From Trichostrongylus colubriformis (taxonomy: Eukaryota; Nematoda; Chromadorea; Rhabditida; Trichostrongylidae), in assembly GCA_963978905.1 (NCBI GenBank), contig OZ022259.1:16714068-16778067 (forward strand): DNA of 64,000 bases. Direction: 5' to 3'. Shown here piece by piece: positions 44,780 to 56,727 of the stretch. The translations under genes and the position numbers were made by a program. The notes beneath the pieces were generated by a model, which was not told the DNA's origin, searched no databases, and saw only the letters and a list, made by a program, of their open reading frames with translations. Numbering within the stretch: position 1 is the stretch's first letter; the number at the start of each line of letters is the position of its first letter.

Positions 44780-47757
44780 ATGGGTGGTGCGGAATCAGCG
44801 AATTTTTCTCAGGGTTCTTGTGCGCCTGCTGGTGAGATTATTATTTTATTGTTATCATTTTGTTATTATTTAATTATTATTACGTATTATTTGTAGATGG
44901 CGCCGAAGTTTCTTCTAACAATCTCGGTCCATCAGTGTCCATTACACAACAAATCGTTTCATCGGCTACGGGTGCTATTGTGACTTCTCTTTTGAGTTAG
45001 TTTTGCGCTCGTTTTGCCCGACTCCCGACAATTACCTGAAACGCTCAAGTAGATATAGGCTATGGAGCGATATTTCAGTGACGCCAATGGATGTGGTCAA
45101 AATTCGACTACAGCAACAACATCATCCTTTTCCTAAGGGGCATTGCTTTTACTATTACAATGGCCTCATGGAACATCTCTGCCATTCCTGTGAACAACGA
45201 TTGCCATGTACATGGTATCAGCGACCAGGCAATTTTTCCGGAACGATTGTGGGTTTGTTGGAGAAATATTGTGAAAACATGGATACTCTTCGCAGTACGA
45301 TATTCAGGATGCATTTGTAAAAATTACGCGGAACGAGGGCTTACGTTCTTTGTGGAGTGGGCTATCCCCTACATTGTGAGTTCTAACATTTTCGTCTGTG
45401 AGGTCTCTTTGTATCACTATATTCAAGGGTGATGGCTGTGCCAGCCACTGTGTTTTACTACTCTCTATACGACAGATTGCTGGCACGTTTTCAGAACACG
45501 TAAGTATTGGTTGTTCTAAATCACCTTCATGCTCTGCGACACCGTCGCAGACGTTGTCAGCGACCACTGATTGCGCTTTATTTATAATCTGTGACCTGGC
45601 CGGGTTTGCGTTCATTTCATAGAATATTTTAAAACACAGGATGGAAATAGCTAATGATCGCAACAAAAAGTTTGGAATTTCGTAGGTACTCAAGAAACGG
45701 TGTGAAATTTAAAGGAAAAAGGTAAAAAGAGGAAACGTCGGATGATACCACTGGAAATCCGCACAAAAAAAGAAATTAAAAGAGTGAATGGGTCAAAAGT
45801 TATGAATAGAGTCGCAGAGTATGAGGGCGGTTTGAGCGACATTTTTGCGAAGTTGCTTATCAAGTCATTTGAGATTACGAACTCGTCGGAAAACAACGCC
45901 AGATGGGATATGTCCACCCGACTGGGTAGCTGCGATGCTTGCTGGAGCATTGGCTAGAACGACAGCTGCTACAGTTGTCAGCCCGCTGGAAATGATCCGC
46001 ACAAAAATGCAAAGCGAACAGTTGAGCTATCGAGGTGAGTTACTATGTCTCTTATTATCGCTCTCTTTTGCTTAACTTTCTTCCAGATATTGGTCAGGCT
46101 TTACGTCTTACTTTATCTACTCGGGGCATCTCCGGTTTCTATCTGGGTTGGATGCCCACCTTATTACGTGACATTCCATTCTCAGGTCAGTCCTATTAAT
46201 TGGTCGGAGAACGAATTTCCGTGGAAGTAACTTACATTACTTATATTCTCAATGCCAGAGGTTCAACCTTATTTTCAGCAATATACTGGGCCACTTACGA
46301 TACTCTAAAAAGGCGTCTCATGGCATGGAGGAGCATGAGTGAGCCAACATTTACAACGTCTTTCGCCTGTGGAGCCATGGCTGGATCGTTTGCCGCAGTA
46401 CTTACCACTCCATTCGACGTGGTATTTATCACTTCTATTTGTCTTCCACATCCTGTGGGCTTTAATAGCATGGTCGGACACGAGAAATTTGAAGCGTTTC
46501 ATGTTAAGATGAAGACTCATCTTCAAATAAAACTCGGTGAAGAGGATGTCGCTCGGCGGACACCTCTCGCGGCTGCTGTGCGAGAAATTATACACAAAGG
46601 TGGCGGAATGAATGCCCTCTTCGCTGGTGGGTTATCATTTGAGAAGGTTCAGCGACAAGCGGTGCTAATAAGTCGCACGTACGGATGAAGTTTAAGCGTA
46701 GTGGTCTGATAAAATGTAAAAGCTAATTTAAGCTGCAGGTGAGTTTATCGAAGCAAACTAAGCCACTGTGCCAGTTCTTCGGATTCAGACCTACTCTTCT
46801 CTGGAAGTTGTTGAAAAGCGTTTTTTTTTTTCAAAATTGATGCAAATCATGAGCTCTTGTAAGGCTAAAGAGGGCTTAAAGACACCAGAAGGGGGTAATT
46901 TTGCCTACGGTAGAACAGACGTAGTGCGGACGAGTTTGAGTGGCTGCCATTGCACAAAGTCGCCAATTTGACGCCTTGGCATGGTGCCAAGAGGAGATGT
47001 TTCTGTTATAAAATTTGTTCTTTCCTTCTACTTTTTCCTTTGTTCTTTCTTATATTGTTCCTAAATGTACTTACATGAATGTTAATGTAGTTGGGAATGG
47101 CCACCCCACTGCGCTGCGAGTTAGGTGCTAAACTAACGTTGGCCCGCGGCTCGTCTCCTACAGCGGACAACTCGGAAAGTCAGTGCGATGATGCGAATGA
47201 GGCGCGAATACACACCACAGCGATGCTATTTTGAATTCGATTTTTCACCGATTATCGTTTCTAACCTTCTGCGTCCGTTACAAAATGCTCATTTCTTTGT
47301 ATTTTTCTCTTGTTTCGACCCCTTCCGGTTCCTTTAAGTGAAACAGTGGATCGGAATTTCGTACCTTTTCACGCTGGAAATATTTCATGAAGGATTTTTA
47401 CAAATTTCTAACTGGACTTTAGTTCAATAAAATCCTTCCTTCTGTCATCACGGTAAAAGTGATTTATATGCTCTGCTTATGGATGTTTGTTGCATAAGCC
47501 ACCATCTGTGCGACATTATGGCTTATGTACCCGTGTCATGGTAATCGTTGATTATTTAGGGCTTTAGTACCAATATATTTTAATGCTGAACGTTTCCTCG
47601 ACACGGATTTGATGCATGCCAATAATAGCGAAATTCAGGTGTGGTGCCAAGAGTGGCGAAGATTGCTCCAGCTTGTGCCATCATGATCGGATCTTATGAA
47701 TACTTTAAAGTATACTTTGAACACGCAAATAGACGAAACGATTTGGTTTTTTCTTGA
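44780..47757 (+). CDS. Mitochondrial carrier, SLC25A39/40 type
   Basis: A six-helix carrier of the inner mitochondrial membrane; the human SLC25A39/40 proteins import glutathione. Ten exons (44780-44831, 44897-44995, 45079-45248, 45308-45375, 45428-45499, 45874-46034, 46087-46185, 46279-46421, 46509-46626, 47639-47757) join in frame to 366 aa. All three carrier signatures are present: TPMDVVKIRLQQQ, SPLEMIRTKMQSEQ and a third PFDV followed by KTHLQIKL. Family-specific stretches are FVKITRNEGLRSLWSGL, GWMPTLLRDIPFSAIYW and VAKIAPACAIMIGSYEY. The acceptor of exon 6 is uncertain (45866 or 45873). The last intron is 1012 bp. The Cys-containing loop after the first signature (GLMEHLCHSCEQRLPC) fits this subfamily. 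Confidence 0.9.
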
Positions 47758-48475
47758 GTGTCATGAACAACCTCCATCAGAGCTTTCAATCTAGTTTCTA
47801 TATCAGTCATATATTGATCATAAAAATATACAGGATTGAACTTTTCGTTGTTAGTCTCGGTACTGTTAGTCGATGTGATTCTTCCTGTGGAAGTAAATTT
47901 CGCTTGTGTTAGCTTTGTGATCTTATGAACTATCATGGGTTGCGCTAACTTCATCAGTGTTCCGCAAATCATATTTTGTTGAACGGATTACTTGTTAGGA
48001 GTATAAACAATTGTTGTTGGTAACCGTTGTTAATTGTAGATACGGTATAAACATTGCAGAAAAGTGTAGTCGATGGGGAGAAGGGCCTATTCCGTGCTAG
48101 CACTGTCTGATGGACTCTCATATTCTTTAAAGCTTTTGCTAACTAGTTGCATAACATTTTGTAACAGTTCAGTTCCATTTCATACCTTTCAAGAGGTGAG
48201 AGCCCTGAATGCGTCTTCCGGAGGAGTGAACGTGGTTTGGAAATACCATCCTTACTCACCAATCATCCCCTCTTGTAGAGCGGTTCCGTTATTTTATGCC
48301 CTTCAGGGATCCTTTCTACCGGTCCAGTAGCGCGACATTAGATGAAGTTAGATGGCAATATGGTTTCACTAGGCAGCATTTTGGATCTTAGACTCTATCA
48401 ACAAATGTCACACTCAACGGGCTCGAAAACTGCCGCATAACGTGCACATGTTATAACTGCAGCATTTTCTTTCAG
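47758..48475. other. Spacer between the carrier gene and utp-11
   Basis: Nothing conserved was seen. A frame at 48073-48330 has no domain. The distance is long for a classical nematode operon spacer. Confidence 0.4.
48465..48475 (+). promoter_or_regulatory. Splice-leader acceptor at the utp-11 start codon
   Basis: A strong acceptor (ttttctttcag) ends on the base before ATG. With no coding exon upstream, this is the pattern of trans-splicing right at the start codon. Confidence 0.6.
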
Positions 48476-50762
48476 ATGTCAACTTTTTCGAGCATCAGCA
48501 AGAAACTGGCGAGTCAACGACCTCATCGGGAGCGCGCTCAGGTGAATATTTGGTTATGGTTTAGAAAAATATCGAAAACTTTCCATTATTGTACATTTTT
48601 AAGGACCACCTAAATAATTCAAATATTTTAGCCAAAGTCACGAGCTCATCTGGGCCTACTCGAGAAGAAAGCCGATTACAAAGCCCGGGCAAAGGATTAT
48701 CAGGTAGAATTACTTTCGCGATTGCTACTAGGTAATGGTCCTATTTTCACTTTTTTGTTGAATTGAACTAGTATTGCGAGACTCTCCAGTTTTTAAAGAT
48801 CTTTAGGAAAAAAGAGACACCTTGAAGAAGCTGAGAAAGTACGCTTTGGACAAAAACGAGGATGAATACCATCATCACATGATCAACAGTGAGGTTAAGG
48901 TGGGCATTTACTGACTACTGACTTGTCCCAAAATTCGACATTATCTGAAATGGTGTACTCCACCTAATGATTATTCGACTTCAAAACTTGAACTATTCGT
49001 TCGACAGCAAGGTGTACTTTTATCACTAACGCAGAACAAAGGAAGAAAACGTAGGAGAGCTGTGGTCTTAGGTGCACTAAAATTACCGTTGGGCCAAGTG
49101 ATCACGTTGTCTTTCTCTGTACCCAGTTTATATTGTGACAAACAGCTGTGCATTTCAATCAGTGTAGTTTTCGGTGAGATGAGGAACCGCAGTGAACAGG
49201 ACATTGCTTCTTATGCCTGTGAGTACCCCTATCCATGTTCTTATGGGCGAAACAGTTTTCAGAGTCTTGTTCCAGTTTTCTATCGAATCTCTATACTATA
49301 ATAATTCAAGTGCGATTTCCTAAAGCTTTTATGTAACTCTTAATCGCCTTTGGAATAGATCAACTTTACGTCATTCTGCGAACGACCGCCTATTTAGTCG
49401 GATGGTCGACATTTCGAGAAGAAGACGAAGAAACAGGAAGAGGATTCTGAAGTGCAGAAAAAGTTGAGCGATATCAAGGATTTGGAATACGTGAAATATA
49501 AGCTGTATGCAGAGAATAAGGTGACCTGTCAAATCGCATCATTTATGGAGATAAAATCAAAGGGAATAATTCCAGAAAATTGAAGAACTTAAATCGGAGC
49601 TTCATTTTGCCGATCCAAGTTGTGGACTCGGAGCGAGCAAGCACACAATTTTCGTCAGTGACGATGAAGAGGGTAAGTTCTTGTAGTGTTCAGATACTAC
49701 TCGACGTAATGAGTAAATCACTGTTATATCTTTGCCAGCTAAATCTTTCGACCCTGTTGAATACTTCGAAACTGATGAGTCTGTGATTGCTAGAAAATAT
49801 AATCGCTTACGGAAGAACGATTTAACTAGAAAGAGTGTCATAGGAGCCCAGAGCAAAGAAGATGTGAAGGTCTGTACTTCTTTTGGTTTTATCACTTCTT
49901 ATTATCAATGTTATAAGGTGTTTTTATTGGATGAATCTTATTTTAATGAACATTGCCATTTCCTACTGCCTTCTTTCTAAGAAAATCACGTTTTTTCAGA
50001 AAGCTGATCGACTTAGACGTGCACGGTATTCTGAATTAATGAAACGACAACAGAGAGTGAAGGAGTTGGAAGTCGTGGTTGCTAAATTGGAGCTCAAAAA
50101 GGTCACTATTTAGAATCTTGATCGTCGATTTTTCATCTCATAAGGCTTATTTTGATTTCGCAACCAGTGAGTGTACAGTCCATTTCGAAAAAACTGATTG
50201 GGCGTGTCCCACGGACTTGGATGAATGGCGAGAGTGAGAGTACGTGGCGAGAGTGAGAGTGTGTGGCGGGGTGGGAGAATTGAGAGAGTTTGATACATGT
50301 TCATACAAGTCCGTAGGACACGCCCAATCAGTTTTTTTCTGAAATGAACTGTACACACTTGGTGATACGGTGCAGTGGTGTGATTATCGTGGGGCGGAGT
50401 TGGTGCAGTGAATGGTGGCGCCCACTTCCACTCTCATGGTGCGGGGTCGAACCCCGATCAGGCCAACCAAGGTTTCCATCCATCAGGGATCGGTGATTTG
50501 GTCCCAGACTCATCTGGGAGGACAAAAGCACTAACTTGTACATCGGCTGCAAGTCATCGTATAGGCCAAATCGCACTCACCGCCACAACAAATCTGAATT
50601 GAGCTAGAATGCGTGGCGCTACGCTAAAAATCTTATCCTTCATCCCTTTTTTTCCAGAATTTGGCGCAGTCGAAAGGTTCGGAGCTACAGCCTGTGATGG
50701 AGAAACCAGGCAAGGTGGATCGTGTGGGGGTATGGAGGTGGACTTATGAAAGAAAGCGATAG
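48476..50762 (+). CDS. utp-11: UTP11, U3 snoRNP / SSU processome protein
   Basis: A nucleolar protein needed for early 18S rRNA processing in the small-subunit processome. Eight exons (48476-48541, 48632-48703, 48807-48899, 49398-49520, 49576-49672, 49739-49869, 50000-50101, 50658-50762) join in frame to 262 aa; human UTP11 has about 253. The N-terminus is diagnostic: [20 protein letters not shown], then [32 protein letters not shown], and [11 protein letters not shown] in the middle. The C-terminus ends in a basic ...WTYERKR as in the family. It is very rich in Lys, Arg and Glu, with coiled-coil character. The start is fixed by the acceptor immediately upstream. The last intron (50102-50657) carries a foldback element and a SINE. 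Confidence 0.92.
50171..50356. mobile_element. Foldback MITE in utp-11 intron 7
   Basis: Inverted ends of about 49 bp start gtgtacagtccatttcgaaa and include actgattgggcgtgtcc. The centre is a gagagtgagagt-like repeat. It lies within 556 bp of intron. Confidence 0.85.
50370..50640 (+). repeat. tRNA-derived SINE, copy 3
   Basis: The + strand shows an A-box-like GTTGGTGCAGTGAATGG and the B box GGGTCGAACCC, then the family body (gatcaggccaaccaaggtt) and the tail agctagaatgcgtggcgc. It is in the same orientation as utp-11. Confidence 0.75.
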
Positions 50763-53221
50763 TGAGCTGGAGGATCTCTAGTGTTATAGCATCGAATTGC
50801 ATTGTTTTCTTTATTTCAACGAGCACCACTTTTTCGTGCTATACCCATTCCATGGCCGTTATCTTTGATGCGACCCAGTATCCACTACTGCTACTGTTAC
50901 TGTTACTGTTATACCCCCTGAATCATGCCTTCTAAATGAATTGTTGTTGGAATGAATTGTTATCAGTGTTTAGCTTGTTTCATTTGTTAATCCTCTTGTA
51001 GTGGTCATTGAAGTGCATTTTATAAATAGTAATGCAAAGTCATAAGAGACAAAGAAACCTGATAAAAGCTTTTTGGATGTTGAAATCCTCTATCTTTCTA
51101 TGAAGAAAATAAAACTGGTAAAGATGGCTCTATCCTCCAATAAAGTTTCGCATGGTGTCGTGTGACTGTTCCGACAAGTGCTCAGCCGTTCAGATCACCA
51201 GTTTCGCATGAATGCAACTCAAGGCGAACGATGAAACTAACGAATTCTCGTCAGGCTAAAACCATATCATGGACTGTTACAGTAACTAGCTTATTCCATT
51301 TTCTTATATTGCTTTCAACTTAAAATTGTATACAGCGGAGGATGTCACAACCTAATTACTTTATTACCACCTGGTTGCGCACACTATTGCGCGCATTACA
51401 CAGTGGGCATCAGTAGGTCAATATTGCTCTTTTCTGTGAAATTTACACAAAACCCATTATGCATTACCCTGAAATGAAACCGCAGCTCATCTTTAGCATG
51501 CGGCTCTGGCGATTTTGCACCTTTGTAGCATTAACCACCCGTTGGAGCGGTCCATTACCCATCTTCGTTTCTCCAAACAAAAACCGATAATTTCAATCGA
51601 TATCGATCAACACACACGATCCGTAGAATCTTTGCGCAGTTGCGTTCACTTGTGGATGTAGTCCAATAGTCATTCCCTCCCTCTCATATATAATACAATT
51701 TTCTCAGTCTCAGCACCATCTCACATAGTAACACAAGCTTTTCGATTTTAGCCCCGCCCTTCTCGAAGAAGACCCAATCCTTGGAGCAGTATTTGCCCCT
51801 CACTTTCCTATTCTTTCCGCGTCCAGACTTGAACCACATGAATCCATCACAAATACAATTGCTTAAGCTCCGCCCAACATCGCAAAAGCTCGGCCTACCG
51901 CCGAAATTTATCTCCTTTCCATAGTGCTAGCTACTACTTACCACTCTCGCTCTACCCCAGCTCTCTGAGCCACACAGGAAATAAATTGCAATTTTTGCTG
52001 TGTATCATCCGACTAAAAGCACACTCCGCCCATTGTAGGGTGATCTCTACTAGCTTCAAGTATGTACAAAATGGATTAGACGTTGGTCATCTACCAATCT
52101 TTTCGTAGTCTTTATTCCGCGTTGGGACGGAGTTAGGTATGAAATTTTGTGGTGTGGACGCCCATTCCGCGCGCTTGACTTTCATGCCTATTAGAAATTC
52201 GTGGCTGAACTCCGCCCATCTTTTGCCCATGTTTGTGCCATTTTGGAGGCTAATTAACCATATCGGTCCAGGAACCAAGTATTTCACTGCACCTCCGCAC
52301 ACCTAGCTTGGATCATGTGCTTCTTACTTCCTGTTCCAACCCAAACCTGTCCCCTTTTCCGCAGGTTGTCTTTTATGTGATGCCGAATTTGTGACAGACA
52401 AAGGGGCGGAGGGACGGACGGCGAACGTAGAGACAGCAGAGACATTTAATATAGTAAAGATATACTTCCAACCAGGGTACACCGTCGAGGATTACTCGAA
52501 AGGGTAGGGGGAGGTCGTGTTTGACCGGACGGAAGAGGTGGGGGATCGTTTCTTCAGAAGTCTGCGATAAGCGTTAGGATCTGAACTTTCAATAAGTAGA
52601 TGAGAAGCAAAAGGAATTCCGCAGAGATCTCGTACACCGGAAAGATGTCGCTCTCCACCTACACTAGCACTACAGCACAAATGAACGGGCTTGGCGTCAT
52701 CTTTAGCCAAACGGCGTGCGTGCTCAAATTTAATTTCATATTCGTGGTCAGCAGTCTGAATAACCCCTTAATAACAATTTTCAATGAAATGATGAGAAAA
52801 GTTGCATCTGCTATTTGCTGCACCCTGTAGACAAAGTTTCAGCGAAAATTACTTTTCTGACCAACTCGCGCTGTCTGGAAAAGTGTAGTTGAACAGTGCC
52901 AAAAAACTTCTTAAGATGTTCTCTGTAGACGACCGTGATATAATAGTAATGAAAGCTACATAATTTCGTTACTATTACTTTACAGTCGACTTGTTTGTCC
53001 GTTTAACTATCATAAGCGGACTGCGGCGAAATCTACCAACTAGCAAAAACCAAAGCATAAAAAATCTGGAATGAAAGAAATACTCCGATGAAGAACGGTA
53101 GTCGCCATATTTAACAAGGAGCACTGCCTTAGGCAGTGTAGCTGGTCCTACAACGAATGATTGTTCCTCTGCGAAGGAGGTGTCAGGTCGTTTATATTGC
53201 CCGCACAAGCTCAACTAACGC
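50763..53221. other. Intergenic region utp-11 to E2F
   Basis: AATAAA at about 51140 may end the utp-11 transcript. Several short frames (52087-52302, 52600-52830, 52975-53214) show no conserved feature. Upstream exons of the E2F gene could hide here, but an in-frame stop sits just before its ATG. Confidence 0.4.
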
Positions 53222-55093
53222 ATGAAACCTCGTGGTAACAACTCTCTCGGCATTATAACTCAAAGTTTCATCGACTGGGTAGCCAAAGGTGAAACGGTGA
53301 ATCTGAATGACGCGTCGATGACTCTTCGTGTTTCCAAACGCCGACTGTACGACGTCGTCAATGTGTTGGAGGGTGTAGGTCTCTTGGAAAAATGCGGCGT
53401 GAATCAGGTACGCTGGAAGAACAATTGCAAAGACAGCGGTCGATCATCGGAACTGTCCTCTCAATGTGCGAAACTGCAACGATTCGAAGCCGAGCTAGAC
53501 TTATGTGCTGGCAAGCTGGTATCGGCGCTGAACCGCACTCAAATGGACGATCAGTACGCCTACTTACGTATTCATGATCTGCGATCATCTCAGTTATTTA
53601 CTGATAAGACCTTGATAATTGTGAAGAGCTCCTCCAATACAAACATCAGGACCTCCTTCAGGCGATCGAATAATTCCATGCAGGGTCAGGTAAAATTCGA
53701 GACCGCTGGAAAGGAGACGCTTCAAGGTTTTTTGTCTCCTGCTGGTTCCTTTATGTACTCCAATTTTGAGCAACATTTATTTGGATTTGAGCGCCAAAAC
53801 TTCTGCCGTGGACCAGCTTTAGCAGCTGGATCTGACGTTGTGATCAAGGATATACCGGGCAGTTCAGTTGATTCGGAGGTAATGTTGCTTTGATAATTCA
53901 GGATTTTATTTACTCGGCCTAAGGCCGCATCCATACGCATCTGGATGGGATTTTCCGGGCTGCGTGCACTTACGACAAATCTTCGCTCGGCCGCGCACAC
54001 CAGTGGCTTGGCGGGTGCCACTACCAGTGGCAAAGCATGGCAGCGTTCATGCGAGGCATTGTGGCATGGGTGGAGGGGGCAGTGTGACATGGGTGGAAGA
54101 GCAGAGGTGACGCAGCCACGCTCTGCCGGGCTCCAAGGGCAATCGATTCAGCAAGTCGCACTGATGGCGCCGCGAAGCGAATTGTTGTCGTAAGTACACA
54201 CACCCGGTTTTCCGCGGCGGATCGGATTATCTGATTATCCGGGATTTGGGATTTTTCCGATTCGACGTAACACCCCGTCAGTCTAAGTACCACACACACC
54301 AATCATCCAGAACCGTGGATGCACCGATACTCTCATTTTTGGATCGATACGTATCGTTTCTTTGAGCGATTACGTATCTCAAATCGCGAATAGCCCGGTT
54401 AATTTATGAATGAATGCAGCCTAAGTATTTTACCGTAAATTTTTGTCGATTACCCAAATTTGAACATACTTCCTTACATAACCGGGTCAGTTGGCGGCAC
54501 GTTTCGCTTATGATCTAGCCTGGGACTATTGCTGACCTCGGCAGGATCACGACACCTTGTCGGGAATCCTCGACGCCCGGTGTACCCTGTTTGCCATACT
54601 CTCACGGTCAGCATAACGCTGCGTTCAGACCTTGTGACATGCACAATCAGTGCCCATGATTACAACTTCGCTTATTCGCTTTTGACAAAGTCCGCTTTTG
54701 CTCTTTTTGATAATATGGAAGTTTTAACAACCCACTGTGCACCTTGTATACCAGGTGATGACAGTCTAGTGAAAGGTGTTTTCAGCATGAGGAATCTGAG
54801 AAGCGTGGAATCTATAGATGCCACGAATGCCAGTTAACAGCGAACAGTATTGTCCGACCGAACGTAAACTTTAGCTTTTAGAATTATCACGAATCGGACT
54901 TTTCGAATGGTGTGTGGCCACTCTTCGCTGTGATTAAAGAGGAGCAGTTCGATCCAGATTATTATGAGGTACTTTCACTAACTTTGCACAATCATTTTGA
55001 AAAAGTCTGTTTTCTTTGAAGCAGCACCAGCATTACGATGGCAATTTCTCCCACTTTTACGGCAACAGTTACGTTACCCACCACCATCCATGA
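53222..55093 (+). CDS. E2F-family transcription factor
   Basis: A DNA-binding regulator of cell-cycle genes that acts with a DP partner. Exon 1 (53222-53878, 219 codons) contains the winged-helix domain (NSLGIITQSFIDWVAKGE, then SKRRLYDVVNVLEGVGLLEK and GVNQVRWK), a leucine-rich dimerisation stretch (AKLQRFEAELDLCAGKLVSA), and the marked-box core (YAYLRIHDLRSSQLFTDKTL). Exon 2 (54882-54968) and exon 3 (55022-55093) add an acidic/aromatic tail (FSNGVWPLFAVIKEEQFDPD) and a His-rich end; this is where E2F proteins bind pocket proteins. Total 271 aa. The frame closes upstream (TAA at 53216). The large intron carries an R5 repeat. The assignment is strong; the exact paralogue (efl-1 or efl-2) is not decided. 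Exon 3 could also start at 55025. Confidence 0.85.
53930..54220. mobile_element. R5 MITE copy 3, in the E2F intron
   Basis: The outer blocks gtgcacttacgacaa and ttgtcgtaagtacac pair. The core (tggcgggtgccactaccagt, gggctccaagggcaatcgat) matches 34143-34395 and 34494-34713. Confidence 0.7.
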
Positions 55094-56727
55094 TCAACAT
55101 GAATGGTCCATCTGACAATCCAGGATAAGAGAGATTTACAACATATTAATCATCTATAGTAATTGGATGAGATATAATTGGGTTTTCAATTCCGCGTCGA
55201 GAGAAAGCCAAAGGTATTTTTTTTGTGGTACATTCTGGTAGAGATGTAATTGTGTCGTTTCTGTGAAGCGCGGTTCTCCCCAGGCTGGTTTTATAGCTTG
55301 CACGATCGCACAGTCGCAAAACCGCATGTGTCATCGTGCGCACTTTCTCTTAAACGTGCCATTTTCTCTCACTCGCCGTGTTGTACGGAGGGAAAATAGC
55401 ACCCTCAAATAATAATGCGCATGACGACCCAAACGATTTTACGATTGTGCGCTTGTGCTAGCTATAAGCTCAGCTTTAGACTTTGGTTGCTTAGTTGTTG
55501 ATTTTTGTTGATTCTGATGATCTCATTTTCGTCCACAACATATCGCTGCAGCCTGAATTCTCTCTAACGTTATAACTACTACCTAATGTAGCATTATTAA
55601 GAGTAGGCTTTTCTTGTTCGCGTTTTACGATATGGTCACTATTACAGAGTACATTCTCAAAACTTGCATGTCAATTCCAACTTCTTCTGAACTAATACTA
55701 TGTCGTGAGCCTCATTTGCACATCTTTGAAGATTTTTGTTCTCTTACAACCCTCACTTCATCACATTTCCACATTTATAAAGTCGATCGTTCTTTTGTTT
55801 ATCGTTAGACATCAACTTAACATCAGCTTGAATTAGTTGGGCGGAAGGGGTGGGGGAGGGTAGGCACATATTGCCTTGCTGTCGTCCTTTTCTCGAAACT
55901 ATTATACAATCATTAACTTGTGCACTCAAGTGTATATTTTTACGTAAGCCTTGATTGAGGGGGTATTGGCTTCCTTCAAATTAAGATAAGAACTGAAACC
56001 GAAATAGCGCAGGGCGCCGAGAACATTAGAGTCCCCCTTCAACTACACCAGCACCGTCTTTTTTGTACTGCATATTTTTGCAAAATATGCAACAAGTACT
56101 CTTGTTCCTACTAATTTTTATGGGTTCCTTCTTGATAAATAGCTCATTCATTGTGGTTTGTATCGGTAAAAATCGCGAATCGCCTGTGACTTCCTAGAGG
56201 AAACTGCCAGTTCATGTCGCTGCTGCAAGACTGAAGGACGAATCCATTTCAGTAACGCATCATATCGCATAGTTTGTCAAGGAGTAATATTCGATAAAGT
56301 CCCGATGTCTCTACCATTTCGAGTGAAACTCAGAGACCGTAGAATTTCACAAGGTTAATCCTTAACACTCCTATTTAATGGGAACCAGCCTACTTTGAAT
56401 ATTTATTTTCACCCAAGATGGACTGTGAAAGTGCAAGTAGTTCTTGTCAGCGAAAACTTAATACCATGACTTTGCCGCTGCGAGATCCGCTCGTACCTGT
56501 TATTCGGGAAGGACGTTTGAGAAAATTCGGCATATTTTAGAAAACTCAAGCAATTGACGGTGTTGTGGTATATCAAAAGTAGTCTACATAACTGCATTGT
56601 GTTAGAACACTTTATGCTCGAACGAAATGAACGAGCCCTAAGAAGATCGAAGTGTATAATAATTAAACAAAGCAAGTTATATTAAGTATGAAACTATGAC
56701 TCGCTTTCATTTACAAATGACCTTCTT
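55094..56727. other. Spacer between convergent genes
   Basis: It holds the 3' ends of the E2F gene (+) and of the aminopeptidase gene (-). A frame at 56409-56675 has no support. There is nothing else to report. Confidence 0.4.

Noticed and set aside
47694..47972. Minus-strand gene after the carrier
   Set aside because: It overlaps the last coding exon of the carrier in antisense and has no recognisable content.
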